DNA of 64,000 nucleotides from NCBI RefSeq assembly GCF_003568845.1, contig NZ_CP030127.1, positions 886,001 through 950,000 of the forward strand, read 5' to 3'. A program made the translations under genes and the position numbers. Below are positions 51,021 through 60,239 of this stretch, piece after piece. The stretch is from Indioceanicola profundi (GTDB taxonomy: Bacteria; Pseudomonadota; Alphaproteobacteria; Azospirillales; Azospirillaceae). Positions within the stretch are counted from its first letter, which is position 1. Every line of letters starts with the position of its first letter. The notes under the pieces are model-generated. The model did no database searches, was not told the origin of the DNA, and worked only from the letters and a program-made list of their open reading frames with translations.

Positions 51021-51206
51021 CAGCCCCGAGCCCTCCATTCGGCGCGCCCTATTGGAGCCGGCGTCGACGCCGCATGCAAGCCGGATCGGGAGCGCCGTGG
51101 GGCCCCTTCCCTGACGACGTGAACTGGATTATCCAGAGTTCTGCCGTTGTCGCGGCAGGCTGCGCATCCATGCCCTGCCGGCGCGACGCCCGGTGGGAGG
51201 CTTCAT

Positions 51207-54200
51207 GTGAATCCTTGGTTGGTCCTGCTGGTGGCCGGCGGCTATATCGCGGTCCTGTTCGCCGTGGCTTGGCAGGGGGAGCGCCGCGGGCGAGCGCCTT
51301 CAGCCTTTTCCTACGTGCTGACCCTGGCGGTCTACAACACGGTCTGGAGCTTCTACGGGTCCGTAGGTCGGGCAGCTTCCAGCGGCTGGGACTTCGCGCA
51401 GATCTATGTCGGCCCGACCCTGCTGCTGCTGTTTGCGCAGCCGGTCCTGGCCAGGGTCATCGCAGTGGCAAAGGCCCGCAACGTTACCTCCATCGCCGAT
51501 TTCCTTTCGGCCCGCTATGGCAACAGTCAGACCGTGGCGGTACTGGTGACCCTGGCCGGACTGGTCTCTCTGCTGCCCTATATCGCCCTGCAGCTAAAGG
51601 GCATCTCCGCCAGCTTCGACATGCTGACCAGCGGCGGACCGGTCCCGGCAGCGGCTGGCGCGGGCGCAGCACGCGGCGCCGCCAACACCGATACGGCGCT
51701 GGCCGTCACGGTCGCCATGGCGGTCTTCGCGATCCTGTTCGGCGTTCGCCACCTTCATGCCAGTGAGCACCACCGTGGCCTGATGCGGGCCATCGCCTTC
51801 GAGAGCCTGGTCAAGCTTGCCGCCTTCGCCGCCGTCGGCGGCTATATCGTCTATGGGCTGAACGACGGACTTGCGGAACTCTATGCCCGCGGCGCAAACA
51901 GCCTGGAAACATCCACGCTGGTCACGCCGGATTTCGGCGACCCGTCCTGGATCGCCACAACGCTGATCTCAATCCTTGCCTTCCTTTGTCTGCCGCACCT
52001 GTTCCATGTGGCGGTGGTGGAGAATCAGGACCCCGCGCATATGCGCCGCGCGGCTTGGCTCTATCCGGGATATCTGCTGGTCCTCAGCGTGCTGATGATC
52101 CCCGTGGCGCTGGCCGGCATCGCGGCCTTTGGCCGGGCCGGCGCCGATCCTGACAGCTATATGATCACCATTCCCCTGACGGCCGGGGCGGACGGAATTG
52201 CGCTGCTCGCCTTCATCGGAGGATTCTCGGCCGGCACCGGCATGGTGATCATGGCTGCCGTCTCGCTCAGCACCATGCTGTGCAACGACGTGATTTTGCC
52301 AACCCTGCTCCGCCTGGGCGCGCTGGACCCGATCGCCGACCGGACGGGGGCGGTTCTGAACATCCGGCGGCTGGCCGTGGTCTTCACCCTGGGACTGGCC
52401 TATGCCACGTACCTCCTGCTCCGCGATGGATATCCGCTGACCACCATCGGACTGATGAGCTTCGTCGCCGTGGCCCAGTTCGGCCCGGCTTTCCTGGGCG
52501 GGCTGTACTGGCGGCGTGCGACGCGCCGGGGCGCTATCGCCAGCCTGTCCGCCGGACTGCTGCTCTGGGTTTATACGCTGCTGCTGCCAGCGGTGCAGCC
52601 CGGTGCCGTCTGGGTGCTGGAGGGGCCATTCGGGCTCGGCTGGCTGCGGCCGGGCGGGCTGTTCGGGGTCCATGAGCTGGACCCGATCTCCCACGCCACC
52701 CTGTTCAGCCTGTTGACCAATGTGGTGGTCTTTGTCGGCATTTCGCTGGCGACCCGGCAGAGCGCTGCGGAGCGGGAGCATGCGGTCAGCTTCGTGGAGG
52801 CCATGCCCGGCCAACCGGCCCCGCCGCCGCCTTCCTGGCGCGGGCTGACGCGGGTGGAGGATCTGCGGACACTGGCCGCCCAGTACATGGGGCCGGAACG
52901 CGCGCGGCGCACAATCGACGCCTATCTGGCGGTGCGTAGCGGCATCGGCGTCACCAGCGGGCTCGACCGCACCGGCTGGGCCGATGCGGATCTGGCCCGC
53001 TTCGTGGAGAACCAGCTCGCCGGTGTGATCGGGGCGGCCAGCGCGCGCGTGGTGCTGGCAACGGCATTTCAGGGGCCAGCGCTGACCCGCGGGGCCGCGG
53101 TGGGTCTGCTGGATGAGGCATCCAGCGCGATCCGTGCCAATTACGAACTGCTGCGCAGCACGCTGGAAAGCGTCAATCAGGGCATCTGCGTTCTGGACAG
53201 GGACCTGAAGCTGGTGACATGGAACCAGCGCTATCTCGACTTGCTGGACCTGCCGCCGGAGCGCGTCCGGGTCGGCGTGCCGCTGGCGCACATCATCCGC
53301 TTCAATGCGGAACGCGGAGAGTACGCCGCGGGCGATCTGGACGTTCTGCTGGTCAGCCGCGACCTCGACCACACGAAATGGCCTTATGTGTTCAAGCGCT
53401 CCCGCCCCGACGGCACGGTGATCGAGGCGACGAATACGCTGCTGCCCGGCGGCGGGTTCGTCGCCACCTACACCGACGTCACGGAGCGGGAAAAGGCTGC
53501 CGCCGCCTTGCAGGAAGCCAACGAATCCCTTGAGCGCAGGGTGCGTGAACGAACCCTGGACCTGGAGGACGCCAAGGCGGAGGCGGAGCGTGCCAATGCC
53601 GTAAAGACCCGGTTCCTGGCCGGCGTCAGCCACGATCTGATGCAGCCCCTGTCCGCTGCACGGCTTTTTTCCGCCGCACTGACAGAACAACTCCAGCAGG
53701 CGGCTGGCAATCCGGTGACGGCGGAGCATCTGGCCCTGGCCCGCAATTCCGCCGCCTCCATCCGGTCCGTCGAGACCCTGATCGGAGCGCTGCTGGACAT
53801 TTCCGCGCTGGAGGCGGGAGCCGTGCGGCCGGAGCTGCGCAACTTCCCCATCAGCATGGTGATGGAACGGCTGGGCATCGAATTCCAGGCCCTTGCCGCG
53901 GAAGCCGGGGTGCGGCTGAAGGTGATCCCCTGCCGCGCCCACGTCCGATCCGACCCGGCGCTCCTGCGGCGCATTCTGCAGAACTTCCTGTCCAACGCCA
54001 TCCGCTATACCGGACAGGCCTGCGCGCCGGGGCGCGGCCGGGTCGTGATGGGATGCCGCTATCGGCGCGGCGCGTTGCGGATCGAGGTCTGGGACACCGG
54101 TCCCGGAATCGACCCGGCGCTCCGCACGGAGATCTTCCAGGAATTCCAGAGATCGGGCCGCCGAGCCGACCGTAGCGGCGGGCTGGGGCTGGGCCTGGCG

Positions 54201-54788
54201 ATCGTGGACAGGACGGCCCGGATGCTGGACCATCCGGTGGAGCTGGTCTCGGAGCCTGGACGTGGTTCCTGCTTTGCAGTCAGTGTCCCGACGGTCAAGG
54301 ACACGTCGATGCTCGCCGCGGAGGCACCGGCGACACCCGGCCCGGCCCTGGACGGCCTGACGGTGCTCTGCGTCGATGATGACGGCGACGTGCTGTCCGG
54401 TCTGGTCGCCCTGCTGAAGGGCTGGGGCTGCCGTCCCGTCCGGGCCGACAATGCCGCTACCGCGGCGGCGGCGCTGGGCGGGGTGGTGCCCGACGCGGTG
54501 CTGCTGGATTTCCATCTGGGGCCGGAGCGGAACGGGCTGGACGTGCTGCGGGAACTGGCCCCGCTCTGGCCCGCGCCGGTTCCCGCAGCGATCCTGACCG
54601 CCGACAGGACGGCAGCGGTGCGGGACATGGTCCGTGCGGCCGATCTTCCATTGTTGCAGAAGCCGGTCCGGCCAGCCGCCTTGCGCCGATTGCTGGGCGG
54701 GATCGTCCTGCGCCGGTCGCCTTCTACCGCAGCCCCGCCCCTGTCACAGCACCGCGCCAGTGAGGCCAGCGATGTCCAGCATTCCTGA
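51207..54788 (+). CDS. Transporter-linked hybrid histidine kinase (SSS-PAS-HisKA-HATPase-REC)
   Basis: The 1193-residue protein joins a sodium:solute symporter-like domain (1-510, about 13 helices) to a linker, a PAS domain (about 660-780; GICVLDRDLKLVTWNQRYLD), a coiled coil, HisKA with H-box GVSHDLMQPLSAARL (about 808), HATPase with DTGPGID and GLGLGLAIV, and a receiver with DDDG and the phospho-Asp in VLLDFHLG (about 1100). The layout matches CrbS/MxtR-type kinases, which with a LuxR-type regulator control acetate and short-acid use in gammaproteobacteria. The GTG start at 51207 has GGGAGG six bases upstream. It overlaps the regulator gene by 17 bp. Confidence 0.9.
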   Translation: MNPWLVLLVAGGYIAVLFAVAWQGERRGRAPSAFSYVLTLAVYNTVWSFYGSVGRAASSGWDFAQIYVGPTLLLLFAQPVLARVIAVAKARNVTSIADFLSARYGNSQTVAVLVTLAGLVSLLPYIALQLKGISASFDMLTSGGPVPAAAGAGAARGAANTDTALAVTVAMAVFAILFGVRHLHASEHHRGLMRAIAFESLVKLAAFAAVGGYIVYGLNDGLAELYARGANSLETSTLVTPDFGDPSWIATTLISILAFLCLPHLFHVAVVENQDPAHMRRAAWLYPGYLLVLSVLMIPVALAGIAAFGRAGADPDSYMITIPLTAGADGIALLAFIGGFSAGTGMVIMAAVSLSTMLCNDVILPTLLRLGALDPIADRTGAVLNIRRLAVVFTLGLAYATYLLLRDGYPLTTIGLMSFVAVAQFGPAFLGGLYWRRATRRGAIASLSAGLLLWVYTLLLPAVQPGAVWVLEGPFGLGWLRPGGLFGVHELDPISHATLFSLLTNVVVFVGISLATRQSAAEREHAVSFVEAMPGQPAPPPPSWRGLTRVEDLRTLAAQYMGPERARRTIDAYLAVRSGIGVTSGLDRTGWADADLARFVENQLAGVIGAASARVVLATAFQGPALTRGAAVGLLDEASSAIRANYELLRSTLESVNQGICVLDRDLKLVTWNQRYLDLLDLPPERVRVGVPLAHIIRFNAERGEYAAGDLDVLLVSRDLDHTKWPYVFKRSRPDGTVIEATNTLLPGGGFVATYTDVTEREKAAAALQEANESLERRVRERTLDLEDAKAEAERANAVKTRFLAGVSHDLMQPLSAARLFSAALTEQLQQAAGNPVTAEHLALARNSAASIRSVETLIGALLDISALEAGAVRPELRNFPISMVMERLGIEFQALAAEAGVRLKVIPCRAHVRSDPALLRRILQNFLSNAIRYTGQACAPGRGRVVMGCRYRRGALRIEVWDTGPGIDPALRTEIFQEFQRSGRRADRSGGLGLGLAIVDRTARMLDHPVELVSEPGRGSCFAVSVPTVKDTSMLAAEAPATPGPALDGLTVLCVDDDGDVLSGLVALLKGWGCRPVRADNAATAAAALGGVVPDAVLLDFHLGPERNGLDVLRELAPLWPAPVPAAILTADRTAAVRDMVRAADLPLLQKPVRPAALRRLLGGIVLRRSPSTAAPPLSQHRASEASDVQHS

Positions 54789-55446
54789 TCCCGTGATCGT
54801 CATCGCCGACGACCACCCGATGGTGCGGAGCGCCGTGCGCTCGGCCGTGCAGCATGGACACCCCGACGCCGAGCTGGTGGATTGTTCCAACCTGGACGAG
54901 GTGCTGGCCGCGCTCTCCGCCCGGGAGGAACGGGTGGACCTCGTGCTGCTGGACCTCAACATGCCGGGCAGCCAGGGGCTTCTGGGATTGTTCGTGCTTT
55001 CGGCCAATCACCCGACCGTACCGGTCGCCATCATCTCCGCCGTGGAGGACACGGCCACGATCCGCCGCGCTCTGGCCTGCGGCGTTTCAGGCTACATCCC
55101 GAAGTCGCTGCCGATGGAAGCCATCGCCGCGGCCGTGGACACCATCCTGCAGGGCGGGGTCTTCGTGCCCCCCGGTGGCGCCGAAGCGGGACCGCCTCGC
55201 GACGAGGAGAGGGATCTGGCCCACCGGATCGCATCCTTGTCGCCGCAGCAGATGCGGGTTCTGGCGATGGTGGCGGAGGGCAAGCTGAACAAACAGATCA
55301 GCTTCGCCCTTGGCGTGGCGGAGCAGACGGTCAAACAGCATGTCAGCCTGATCTTCCGCAAGCTCGGTGTTTCAAGCCGTACCCAGGCGGTGATCCTGCT
55401 GAACCGGCTCAACATCCGGCTGGACCCGTCGGGGGCACAGCCCTGA
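54772..55446 (+). CDS. NarL/LuxR-type response regulator
   Basis: The 224-residue protein has a receiver (acidic pair in IADDHPMV, phospho-Asp in LVLLDLNMPG, Lys in YIPKSLP) and a LuxR-type helix-turn-helix (LSPQQMRVLAMVAEGKLNKQI, then VAEQTVKQHVSLIFRKLGVSSRTQA). It overlaps the end of the hybrid kinase, so they are translated together and should be partners, as in the CrbS/CrbR and MxtR/ErdR pairs. Confidence 0.92.
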   Translation: MSSIPDPVIVIADDHPMVRSAVRSAVQHGHPDAELVDCSNLDEVLAALSAREERVDLVLLDLNMPGSQGLLGLFVLSANHPTVPVAIISAVEDTATIRRALACGVSGYIPKSLPMEAIAAAVDTILQGGVFVPPGGAEAGPPRDEERDLAHRIASLSPQQMRVLAMVAEGKLNKQISFALGVAEQTVKQHVSLIFRKLGVSSRTQAVILLNRLNIRLDPSGAQP

Positions 55447-55453
55447 ATGCAAG

Positions 55454-55478
55454 GGAGGCGGCCCGTCGGACCGCCTCC
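55454..55478. terminator. Convergent hairpin between regulator and TRAP operon
   Basis: GGAGGCGG pairs with CCGCCTCC (8 bp), with an inner CCG/CGG pairing, eight bases past the regulator stop and fourteen past the dctM stop on the other strand. Confidence 0.6.
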
Positions 55479-55491
55479 TGAACTCGTCCCC

Positions 55492-57006
55492 TTACTGCCT
55501 GCCATCCCCTGGCGGATCTCCGGCCGGCTCCGGCTCGGGCGGCGTGCCGAAGTCCAGATCAAAGGTGGGCGGGCCGAAATCATCCATGGACGGCGGCGCA
55601 TCCAGCTCGATGGTGGACGGGTCCACCCCGGTCCCGCCGGTCAGGCCCGAAGTGACAAGACCCGGGAAGGCGATGACGATAGCCACCATGATGATCTGGA
55701 TACAGACGAACGGCACGGAGCCCCAGTAGATCTCACCAGTGGTGACGCCCCGCATCCGTTTCCCGGTGACCCGGTCTTCATATTCGTCCTTTGGCGCAAC
55801 GCTGCGCAGGAAGAACAGGGCGAAGCCGAAGGGCGGGTGCATGAAGCTGGTCTGCATGTTGACGGCCAGCAACACGCCGAACCAGATCAGATCGATGCCC
55901 AGCTTGTCCGCCACCGGCCCCAGCAGCGGCACGATGATGAAGGCCAGCTCGAAGAAGTCGAGGAAGAAGGCCAGGAAGAAAACGAGGACGTTGGCCGCGA
56001 TCAGGAAGCCGATCTGGCCGCCCGGCAGGCTGGTCAGCAGATGCTCCACCCACAGATCGCCGTTCACCGCCCGGAACACCAAGCCGAAAACGGTGGAGCC
56101 GATCAGGATGAACAGCACGAAGGTCGAGAGCTTGGCCGTGCTGTCCACCGCCTGTCGGACGATGCCGAGGTTGAGCTTGCGCTTCGCCGCAGCCAGGATC
56201 AGCGCGCCCACTGCCCCCATCGCCCCGCCCTCGGTCGGGGTGGCGAGTCCGATGAAGATGGTGCCCAGCACTAGGAAGATCAGAACCAGCGGCGGGATCA
56301 GCGAGATCGCCACGCGCTGGGCCAGCTTCATCCCGCGCAACGTGCGCGCCTCCAGCGGCAGGGCCGGCGCCATCTCCGGCTTGAAGAGGGTGAGCAGAAA
56401 GACATAGCCGACATAAAGGCCTGTCAGCACCAAGCCGGGGAACAGCGCCCCCTCATACATGTCGCCGACCGAGCGGCCGAGCTGATCCGCCATCACGATC
56501 AGCACCAGAGAGGGCGGAATGATCTGGGCCAAGGTGCCCGAGGCCGCGATAACGCCCGTCGCCAGCCGGCGATCATAGCCGTAGCGGATCATGATCGGCA
56601 GGCTGATCAGGCCCATGGCGATTACGCTGGCCGCCACCACGCCGGTGGTCGCCGCCAGCAGCGCGCCGACGAAGATCACTGCATAGGCGAGGCCCCCGCG
56701 CAGCGGGCCGAAGAGCTGGCCGATCGTATCCAGCAGGTCCTCCGCCATGCCCGACCGTTCGAGGATCAGCCCCATGAAGGTGAAGAAGGGGATGGCCAGC
56801 AGCGTGTCGTTCCGCATGATGCCGAAGATGCGCTCCGGCAGCGCCTGGAGCAGCGCCGGACTGAGCAGGCCGAGTTCGATGCCGAGCAGCGCGAAGGCGA
56901 GGCCGTTCGCCGCCAGGGCGAAGGCCACGGGAAAACCAAGCAGCAGGAACAGGATCAGGCACCCGAACATCAGGGGCGCCATGTTCTCGATCAGGAAGGC
57001 GGTCAT
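55492..57006 (-). CDS. dctM: TRAP transporter large permease DctM
   Basis: The 504-residue protein has about twelve helices and the DctM blocks LLAIPFFTFMGLILERSGMAEDLL, IPPSLVLIVMADQLGRSVGDMYEGALFPG and GVLLAVNMQTSFMHPPFGFALFFLR. The C-terminal 60 residues are an acidic Pro-rich tail. Its ATG overlaps the end of dctQ by four bases. It forms the membrane transport core with DctQ and the binding protein, driven by a sodium gradient in known members. Confidence 0.93.
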   Translation of the reverse strand: MTAFLIENMAPLMFGCLILFLLLGFPVAFALAANGLAFALLGIELGLLSPALLQALPERIFGIMRNDTLLAIPFFTFMGLILERSGMAEDLLDTIGQLFGPLRGGLAYAVIFVGALLAATTGVVAASVIAMGLISLPIMIRYGYDRRLATGVIAASGTLAQIIPPSLVLIVMADQLGRSVGDMYEGALFPGLVLTGLYVGYVFLLTLFKPEMAPALPLEARTLRGMKLAQRVAISLIPPLVLIFLVLGTIFIGLATPTEGGAMGAVGALILAAAKRKLNLGIVRQAVDSTAKLSTFVLFILIGSTVFGLVFRAVNGDLWVEHLLTSLPGGQIGFLIAANVLVFFLAFFLDFFELAFIIVPLLGPVADKLGIDLIWFGVLLAVNMQTSFMHPPFGFALFFLRSVAPKDEYEDRVTGKRMRGVTTGEIYWGSVPFVCIQIIMVAIVIAFPGLVTSGLTGGTGVDPSTIELDAPPSMDDFGPPTFDLDFGTPPEPEPAGDPPGDGRQ

Positions 57007-57560
57007 GCGGTCTCTCCATGACCATGCGGGCCGGCTGCAGCCGGCGCATAGCTGTCGATGGCCCCGGCGATAAAGGCCAGGCGCTTGATCAGTTCGGACA
57101 CTGCCTGGGCCATCAGAAGAACGAAGCCCACGGGCACCAGCAGCTTGACCGGCCAGCGCAGCAGCCCGCCGGCATCGCTCGACATCTCATTGATGCGGAT
57201 GCTCTCCTCCACGAAGGGGATGGAGAGCCAGGTGATCAGCAGCGCGAATGGCATCAGGAAGAACAGGATGCCGAATACGTCGATCCAGGCCTGGGTGCGC
57301 CTGGAAAAGCGCGAGGCGACCACATCGATGCGGATATGTTCGTTCCGCAGGAAAGTGTACCCGGCGCACAGCAGGAACACCGCCGCGAACAGATACCATT
57401 GCAGCTCCAGCCACGCGTTGGAGCTGGTGTCGAACAGGTAGCGCACAGTGGCATTGCCGGCGCTGACCAGCACGGCCACCAGGATCAGCCAGCGCACGAT
57501 GCGGCCGGCCCAATCGTTGACGGCATCGATCAGCCGGCTGAGGGCGAGCAGGGCGGACAC
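57003..57560 (-). CDS. dctQ: TRAP transporter small permease DctQ
   Basis: The 185-residue protein has four membrane helices with the usual DctQ pattern, including SNAWLELQWYLFAAVFLLCAGY and the NEHIRIDVV block. GTG 57560 is chosen as it starts the first helix region and has AAGGA upstream; an in-frame ATG at 57599 would add a hydrophilic 13-residue stretch. It lies between dctP and dctM. Confidence 0.88.
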   Translation of the reverse strand: MSALLALSRLIDAVNDWAGRIVRWLILVAVLVSAGNATVRYLFDTSSNAWLELQWYLFAAVFLLCAGYTFLRNEHIRIDVVASRFSRRTQAWIDVFGILFFLMPFALLITWLSIPFVEESIRINEMSSDAGGLLRWPVKLLVPVGFVLLMAQAVSELIKRLAFIAGAIDSYAPAAAGPHGHGETA

Positions 57561-57605
57561 GGGACAGCGTCCTTTCTGTAGGTCTGAAAGCGGGGGCAAC
57601 AGGCG

Positions 57606-57636
57606 GCGGCCCCGCCGGACGGTGCCGGGGGGCCGC
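57606..57636 (-). terminator. Intra-operon hairpin between dctP and dctQ
   Basis: GCGGCCCC pairs with GGGGCCGC around an inner GCCGG...CCGG-rich loop, 18 bp after the dctP stop and 45 bp before dctQ. Such hairpins often protect the upstream part of the message or partly stop transcription, giving more binding protein than permease. No T-run is present. Confidence 0.5.
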
Positions 57637-57654
57637 GCTGTTCAGCGGAGTGCC

Positions 57655-58758
57655 TCAGGACTTGCGGGACTGGGCGGCCGCGGCGTAGGAGAAGCTCTCC
57701 AGATAGTTCTCGGCGATCCGGAACCACTGGTACTCCTCCTCGCGGAAGGCCTTCCAACCGTCATAGACCTTCTTGAAGTTGGCGTTGCTGGCGGCCAACT
57801 CGTCATACAGCTCGAATGTGGCCTTGTAGGCGGCCAGCATGATTTCCTTGCTGTAGGGCTGGAGCTTGGCGCCATTGGCGACGAGCCGCTTCAACGCCTG
57901 CGGGTTCTCCACATCGTACTTGGCGCTCATCCGGACGTTGGCGTCGGCCGCGGCCGCTTCCAGCGCTGCCTGATAGGGCTTGGGCAGCTTCTCCCACTGA
58001 TCCTTGTTGATCATGAGGGAGAAGGACGGACCCGGCTCCCACCAGCCCGGATAGTAGTAATTCTGGGCGACCTTGTAGAAGCCGAGCTTCTCATCGTCAT
58101 AGGGGCCGATCCACTCGGCCGCGTCGATGGTGCCCTTCTCCAGCGCCGGATAGATGTCGCCGCCGGCGATCTGCTGCGGCACTGCGCCCAGCTTCACCAG
58201 CACCTGCCCGGCCAAGCCGGCGATGCGCATCTTCAGACCCTTCAGGTCCTCCGGCGTCTTGATCTCCTTGCGGAACCAGCCGCCCATCTGGGCGCCGGAA
58301 TTGCCGGCCATGAAGCTGACGATGTTGTAGCCGGCATAGAATTCCTGCAACAGCTCACGGCCGCCGCCATAGAGCTGCCAGGCATTCTGCTGGCGGGAGT
58401 TCAGGCCGAACGGAACCGAGCAGTCGAAGGCGAAGGTCGGGTCCTTGCCGACATAGTAATAGGCGGCAGTGTGGCCGCACTCGACCGTGCCGTTCTGGAC
58501 GGCGTCCAGGACCTGGAGGCCCGGAACCAGCTCGCCGCCGGGGAACACGCGGATCTGGAACTTGTTGTCGGTGATCTCCGCAACACGGTTCGCGATGATC
58601 TCGCCGGCGCCATAGATGGTGTCCAGGCTCTTGGGGAAACTGGAGGCGAGCCGCCACTTGATCTCGGGGCTTGATTGCGCAATGGCGGGGGCCGGCAGGG
58701 CCGACGCGGCCGCAACGGTGCCAACCCCGGCGGCGGCCAGGAACTCACGACGCTTCAT
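57655..58758 (-). CDS. dctP: TRAP transporter substrate-binding protein, TakP-like
   Basis: The 367-residue protein begins with a Tat signal (MKRREFLAAAGVGT) and carries the DctP-fold block LKGLKMRIAGLAGQVLVKLGAVP with the Arg that binds the carboxylate. The segments EWIGPYDDEKLGFYKVAQ and YYPGWWEPGPSFS resemble TakP, the 2-oxoacid binder of Rhodobacter, so a 2-oxo- or hydroxy-monocarboxylate is a reasonable guess. ATG 58758 follows GGGAGGACATCC. First gene of the operon. Confidence 0.9.
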   Translation of the reverse strand: MKRREFLAAAGVGTVAAASALPAPAIAQSSPEIKWRLASSFPKSLDTIYGAGEIIANRVAEITDNKFQIRVFPGGELVPGLQVLDAVQNGTVECGHTAAYYYVGKDPTFAFDCSVPFGLNSRQQNAWQLYGGGRELLQEFYAGYNIVSFMAGNSGAQMGGWFRKEIKTPEDLKGLKMRIAGLAGQVLVKLGAVPQQIAGGDIYPALEKGTIDAAEWIGPYDDEKLGFYKVAQNYYYPGWWEPGPSFSLMINKDQWEKLPKPYQAALEAAAADANVRMSAKYDVENPQALKRLVANGAKLQPYSKEIMLAAYKATFELYDELAASNANFKKVYDGWKAFREEEYQWFRIAENYLESFSYAAAAQSRKS

Positions 58759-58896
58759 GGATGTCCTCCCGAGTACGGGGAGAAACCGGGACCTGCGATC
58801 CGGCACAACGCGGCCAGCATGCAGGTCCCGATCAATCCCGGTTGTTCAGGCGGAAGCTAGCGTGAAGCGAAAATCTTCGCGCACAATACGTTGGTA

Positions 58897-58915
58897 GGGG
58901 GCTTGGGACGCCCCC
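58897..58915 (-). terminator. Hairpin after the GlcG/HbpS-type gene
   Basis: GGGGGC pairs with GCCCCC around a seven-base loop, five bases past the stop at 58920 on the minus strand. Extra pairing (GG/CC) may extend the stem. Confidence 0.55.
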
Positions 58916-58919
58916 ACCC

Positions 58920-59750
58920 TCAATCCTCCGGTCCTACGCCGGCCCCGATGCTGACAGCGACTTCCACCTCATCACCGGCGCAGACCGGATGCCCCCAGCC
59001 GCTGGCGCTGGCAGGGTGCGTCGGCAGCGGAAAATGGGGCCGTCCGCGTCCACGACGGGTATCGGCGTGAACGAACGGGTCCGGAAGCCCGATATCATAA
59101 ACGATGCCGTCGTCGTTGTTCGGGCTTGGGCCGGCAGGCACCGCGGCCAGCCTCAGCGCTTCCCGCACCCGCCATGCCACATTGTGATCGGCGCAGGAAG
59201 AGTCGCCGCTGACGCCAAGCCCCCCGACAACCCCGGTGCCGCGGTAAAGTCCGAGCCCGCCGCCGAACACATTCACCCCGCCGATCCGCTTTCCGACCAT
59301 GGGATCACGCTGCGTACCGAAATTGGCGGAGGAACCTGCATAGGCCACATCCGGGTCGACCGGATTGCTTTCCTGCAACCCGAACAGCGATCCGCCGGGC
59401 TGGGTCGCACTGTAGAGATTGGCCGTGGACAGGGCGAAGCCGCCCAGACTGAAGGCGTTGGCGGTATTAGCCTTCTGGGCGGAGATTACCCGGCTGCCCG
59501 GCCACTGGTCGCCTGGGCTGTTGCCTGAGAAGGCGACAGCGCACACCGTTCCATCACGGTCCACAATGCTTGCCCACATGTGCAGTTCGAAGCCGCCATT
59601 CTCCGGCCCGCCCGTGGGCGCGACGCTCTTCCTCAGCGCGGCCTGAAGGTCCGAATGCGTCGGCAGGTTCTTGCAATCCGCCTGCGCGGCCGAAGATCCG
59701 AACGCTCCCATCAGAACTAGCGCGATGGGAAGCGCGTGTCTGCTTTTCAT
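58920..59750 (-). CDS. GlcG/HbpS-family (DUF336) secreted protein
   Basis: The 276-residue protein has a signal peptide ending SSAAQAD, then a GlcG/HbpS-type fold with VDRDGTVCAVAFSG, ISAQKANTANAFS, GGVNVFGGGLGLY and GVVGGLGVSGDSSCADH, the Gly-rich end common in this family. Members bind haem or are found in glycolate and other operons; function is not fixed. It is longer than the usual 140-200 residues because of an extended, Pro/Gly-rich C-terminal region. It is upstream of the TRAP operon and in the same direction, but a hairpin separates them. Confidence 0.85.
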   Translation of the reverse strand: MKSRHALPIALVLMGAFGSSAAQADCKNLPTHSDLQAALRKSVAPTGGPENGGFELHMWASIVDRDGTVCAVAFSGNSPGDQWPGSRVISAQKANTANAFSLGGFALSTANLYSATQPGGSLFGLQESNPVDPDVAYAGSSANFGTQRDPMVGKRIGGVNVFGGGLGLYRGTGVVGGLGVSGDSSCADHNVAWRVREALRLAAVPAGPSPNNDDGIVYDIGLPDPFVHADTRRGRGRPHFPLPTHPASASGWGHPVCAGDEVEVAVSIGAGVGPED

Positions 59751-60025
59751 CTGCGTTGCCTCCAGCTTGGGTTCTTATCAGGGTCAGCAGCGTCCATCCC
59801 GGGCCGGAAGGCCGGCCGGGTGTCCGCGTCCTGTTGAAAGTCGTTGCAAGCCACTGATGATGACGGGTGCGCCAGATGCCCGGATTTGCACACCACGATA
59901 TGTCGATACAGGCCGGAGCCAGCGGCCGGAAGCCGCGAATGCATGTTACTCCGCCTGATGGACTGAACAGATGCTCGCCAACAGCTGAACTGCCTGAAAT
60001 CGAGGAAGTATTCTCCTGACCTTTA

Positions 60026-60040
60026 TTCTCAATTTGAGAA
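60026..60040. promoter_or_regulatory. TTCTCAA-T-TTGAGAA inverted repeat
   Basis: TTCTCAATTTGAGAA is a perfect 7-1-7 inverted repeat in an AT-rich patch, about 200 bp upstream of the gene at 60240 and 276 bp upstream of the divergent one. It looks like a dimeric repressor site; the regulator is unknown. Confidence 0.45.
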
Positions 60041-60098
60041 CACGCCGACAGTCATTAACCCGCCGTTATTGACCAGATTAAAGGCAGCCCGTCGGGTA

Positions 60099-60110
60099 TG
60101 GTCATGACCA
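60099..60110. promoter_or_regulatory. TGGTCATGACCA palindrome
   Basis: A perfect 12-bp palindrome 129 bp upstream of the start at 60240. Chance occurrence is possible in a window this size, so this is a weak call. Confidence 0.3.
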
Positions 60111-60239
60111 CGCCATAAAAATGCCTGAGCGGCCCCCGATGGTGAGGGTCCTGGACGGACAGGCGGAGATCGCCGCTGTTGTACGTCCAGGCTGGACCGC
60201 TCCGATGGCGGGGCGGCGTGGCATACAGGAGGCGACAGG

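Larger units (their letters stand above)
59751..60239. other. Intergenic region with palindromes
   Basis: About 490 bp between divergent genes with no convincing reading frame. It holds two inverted repeats, given as separate entries (60026 and 60099). An AGGAGG ribosome site for the next gene lies at its end. Confidence 0.5.
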
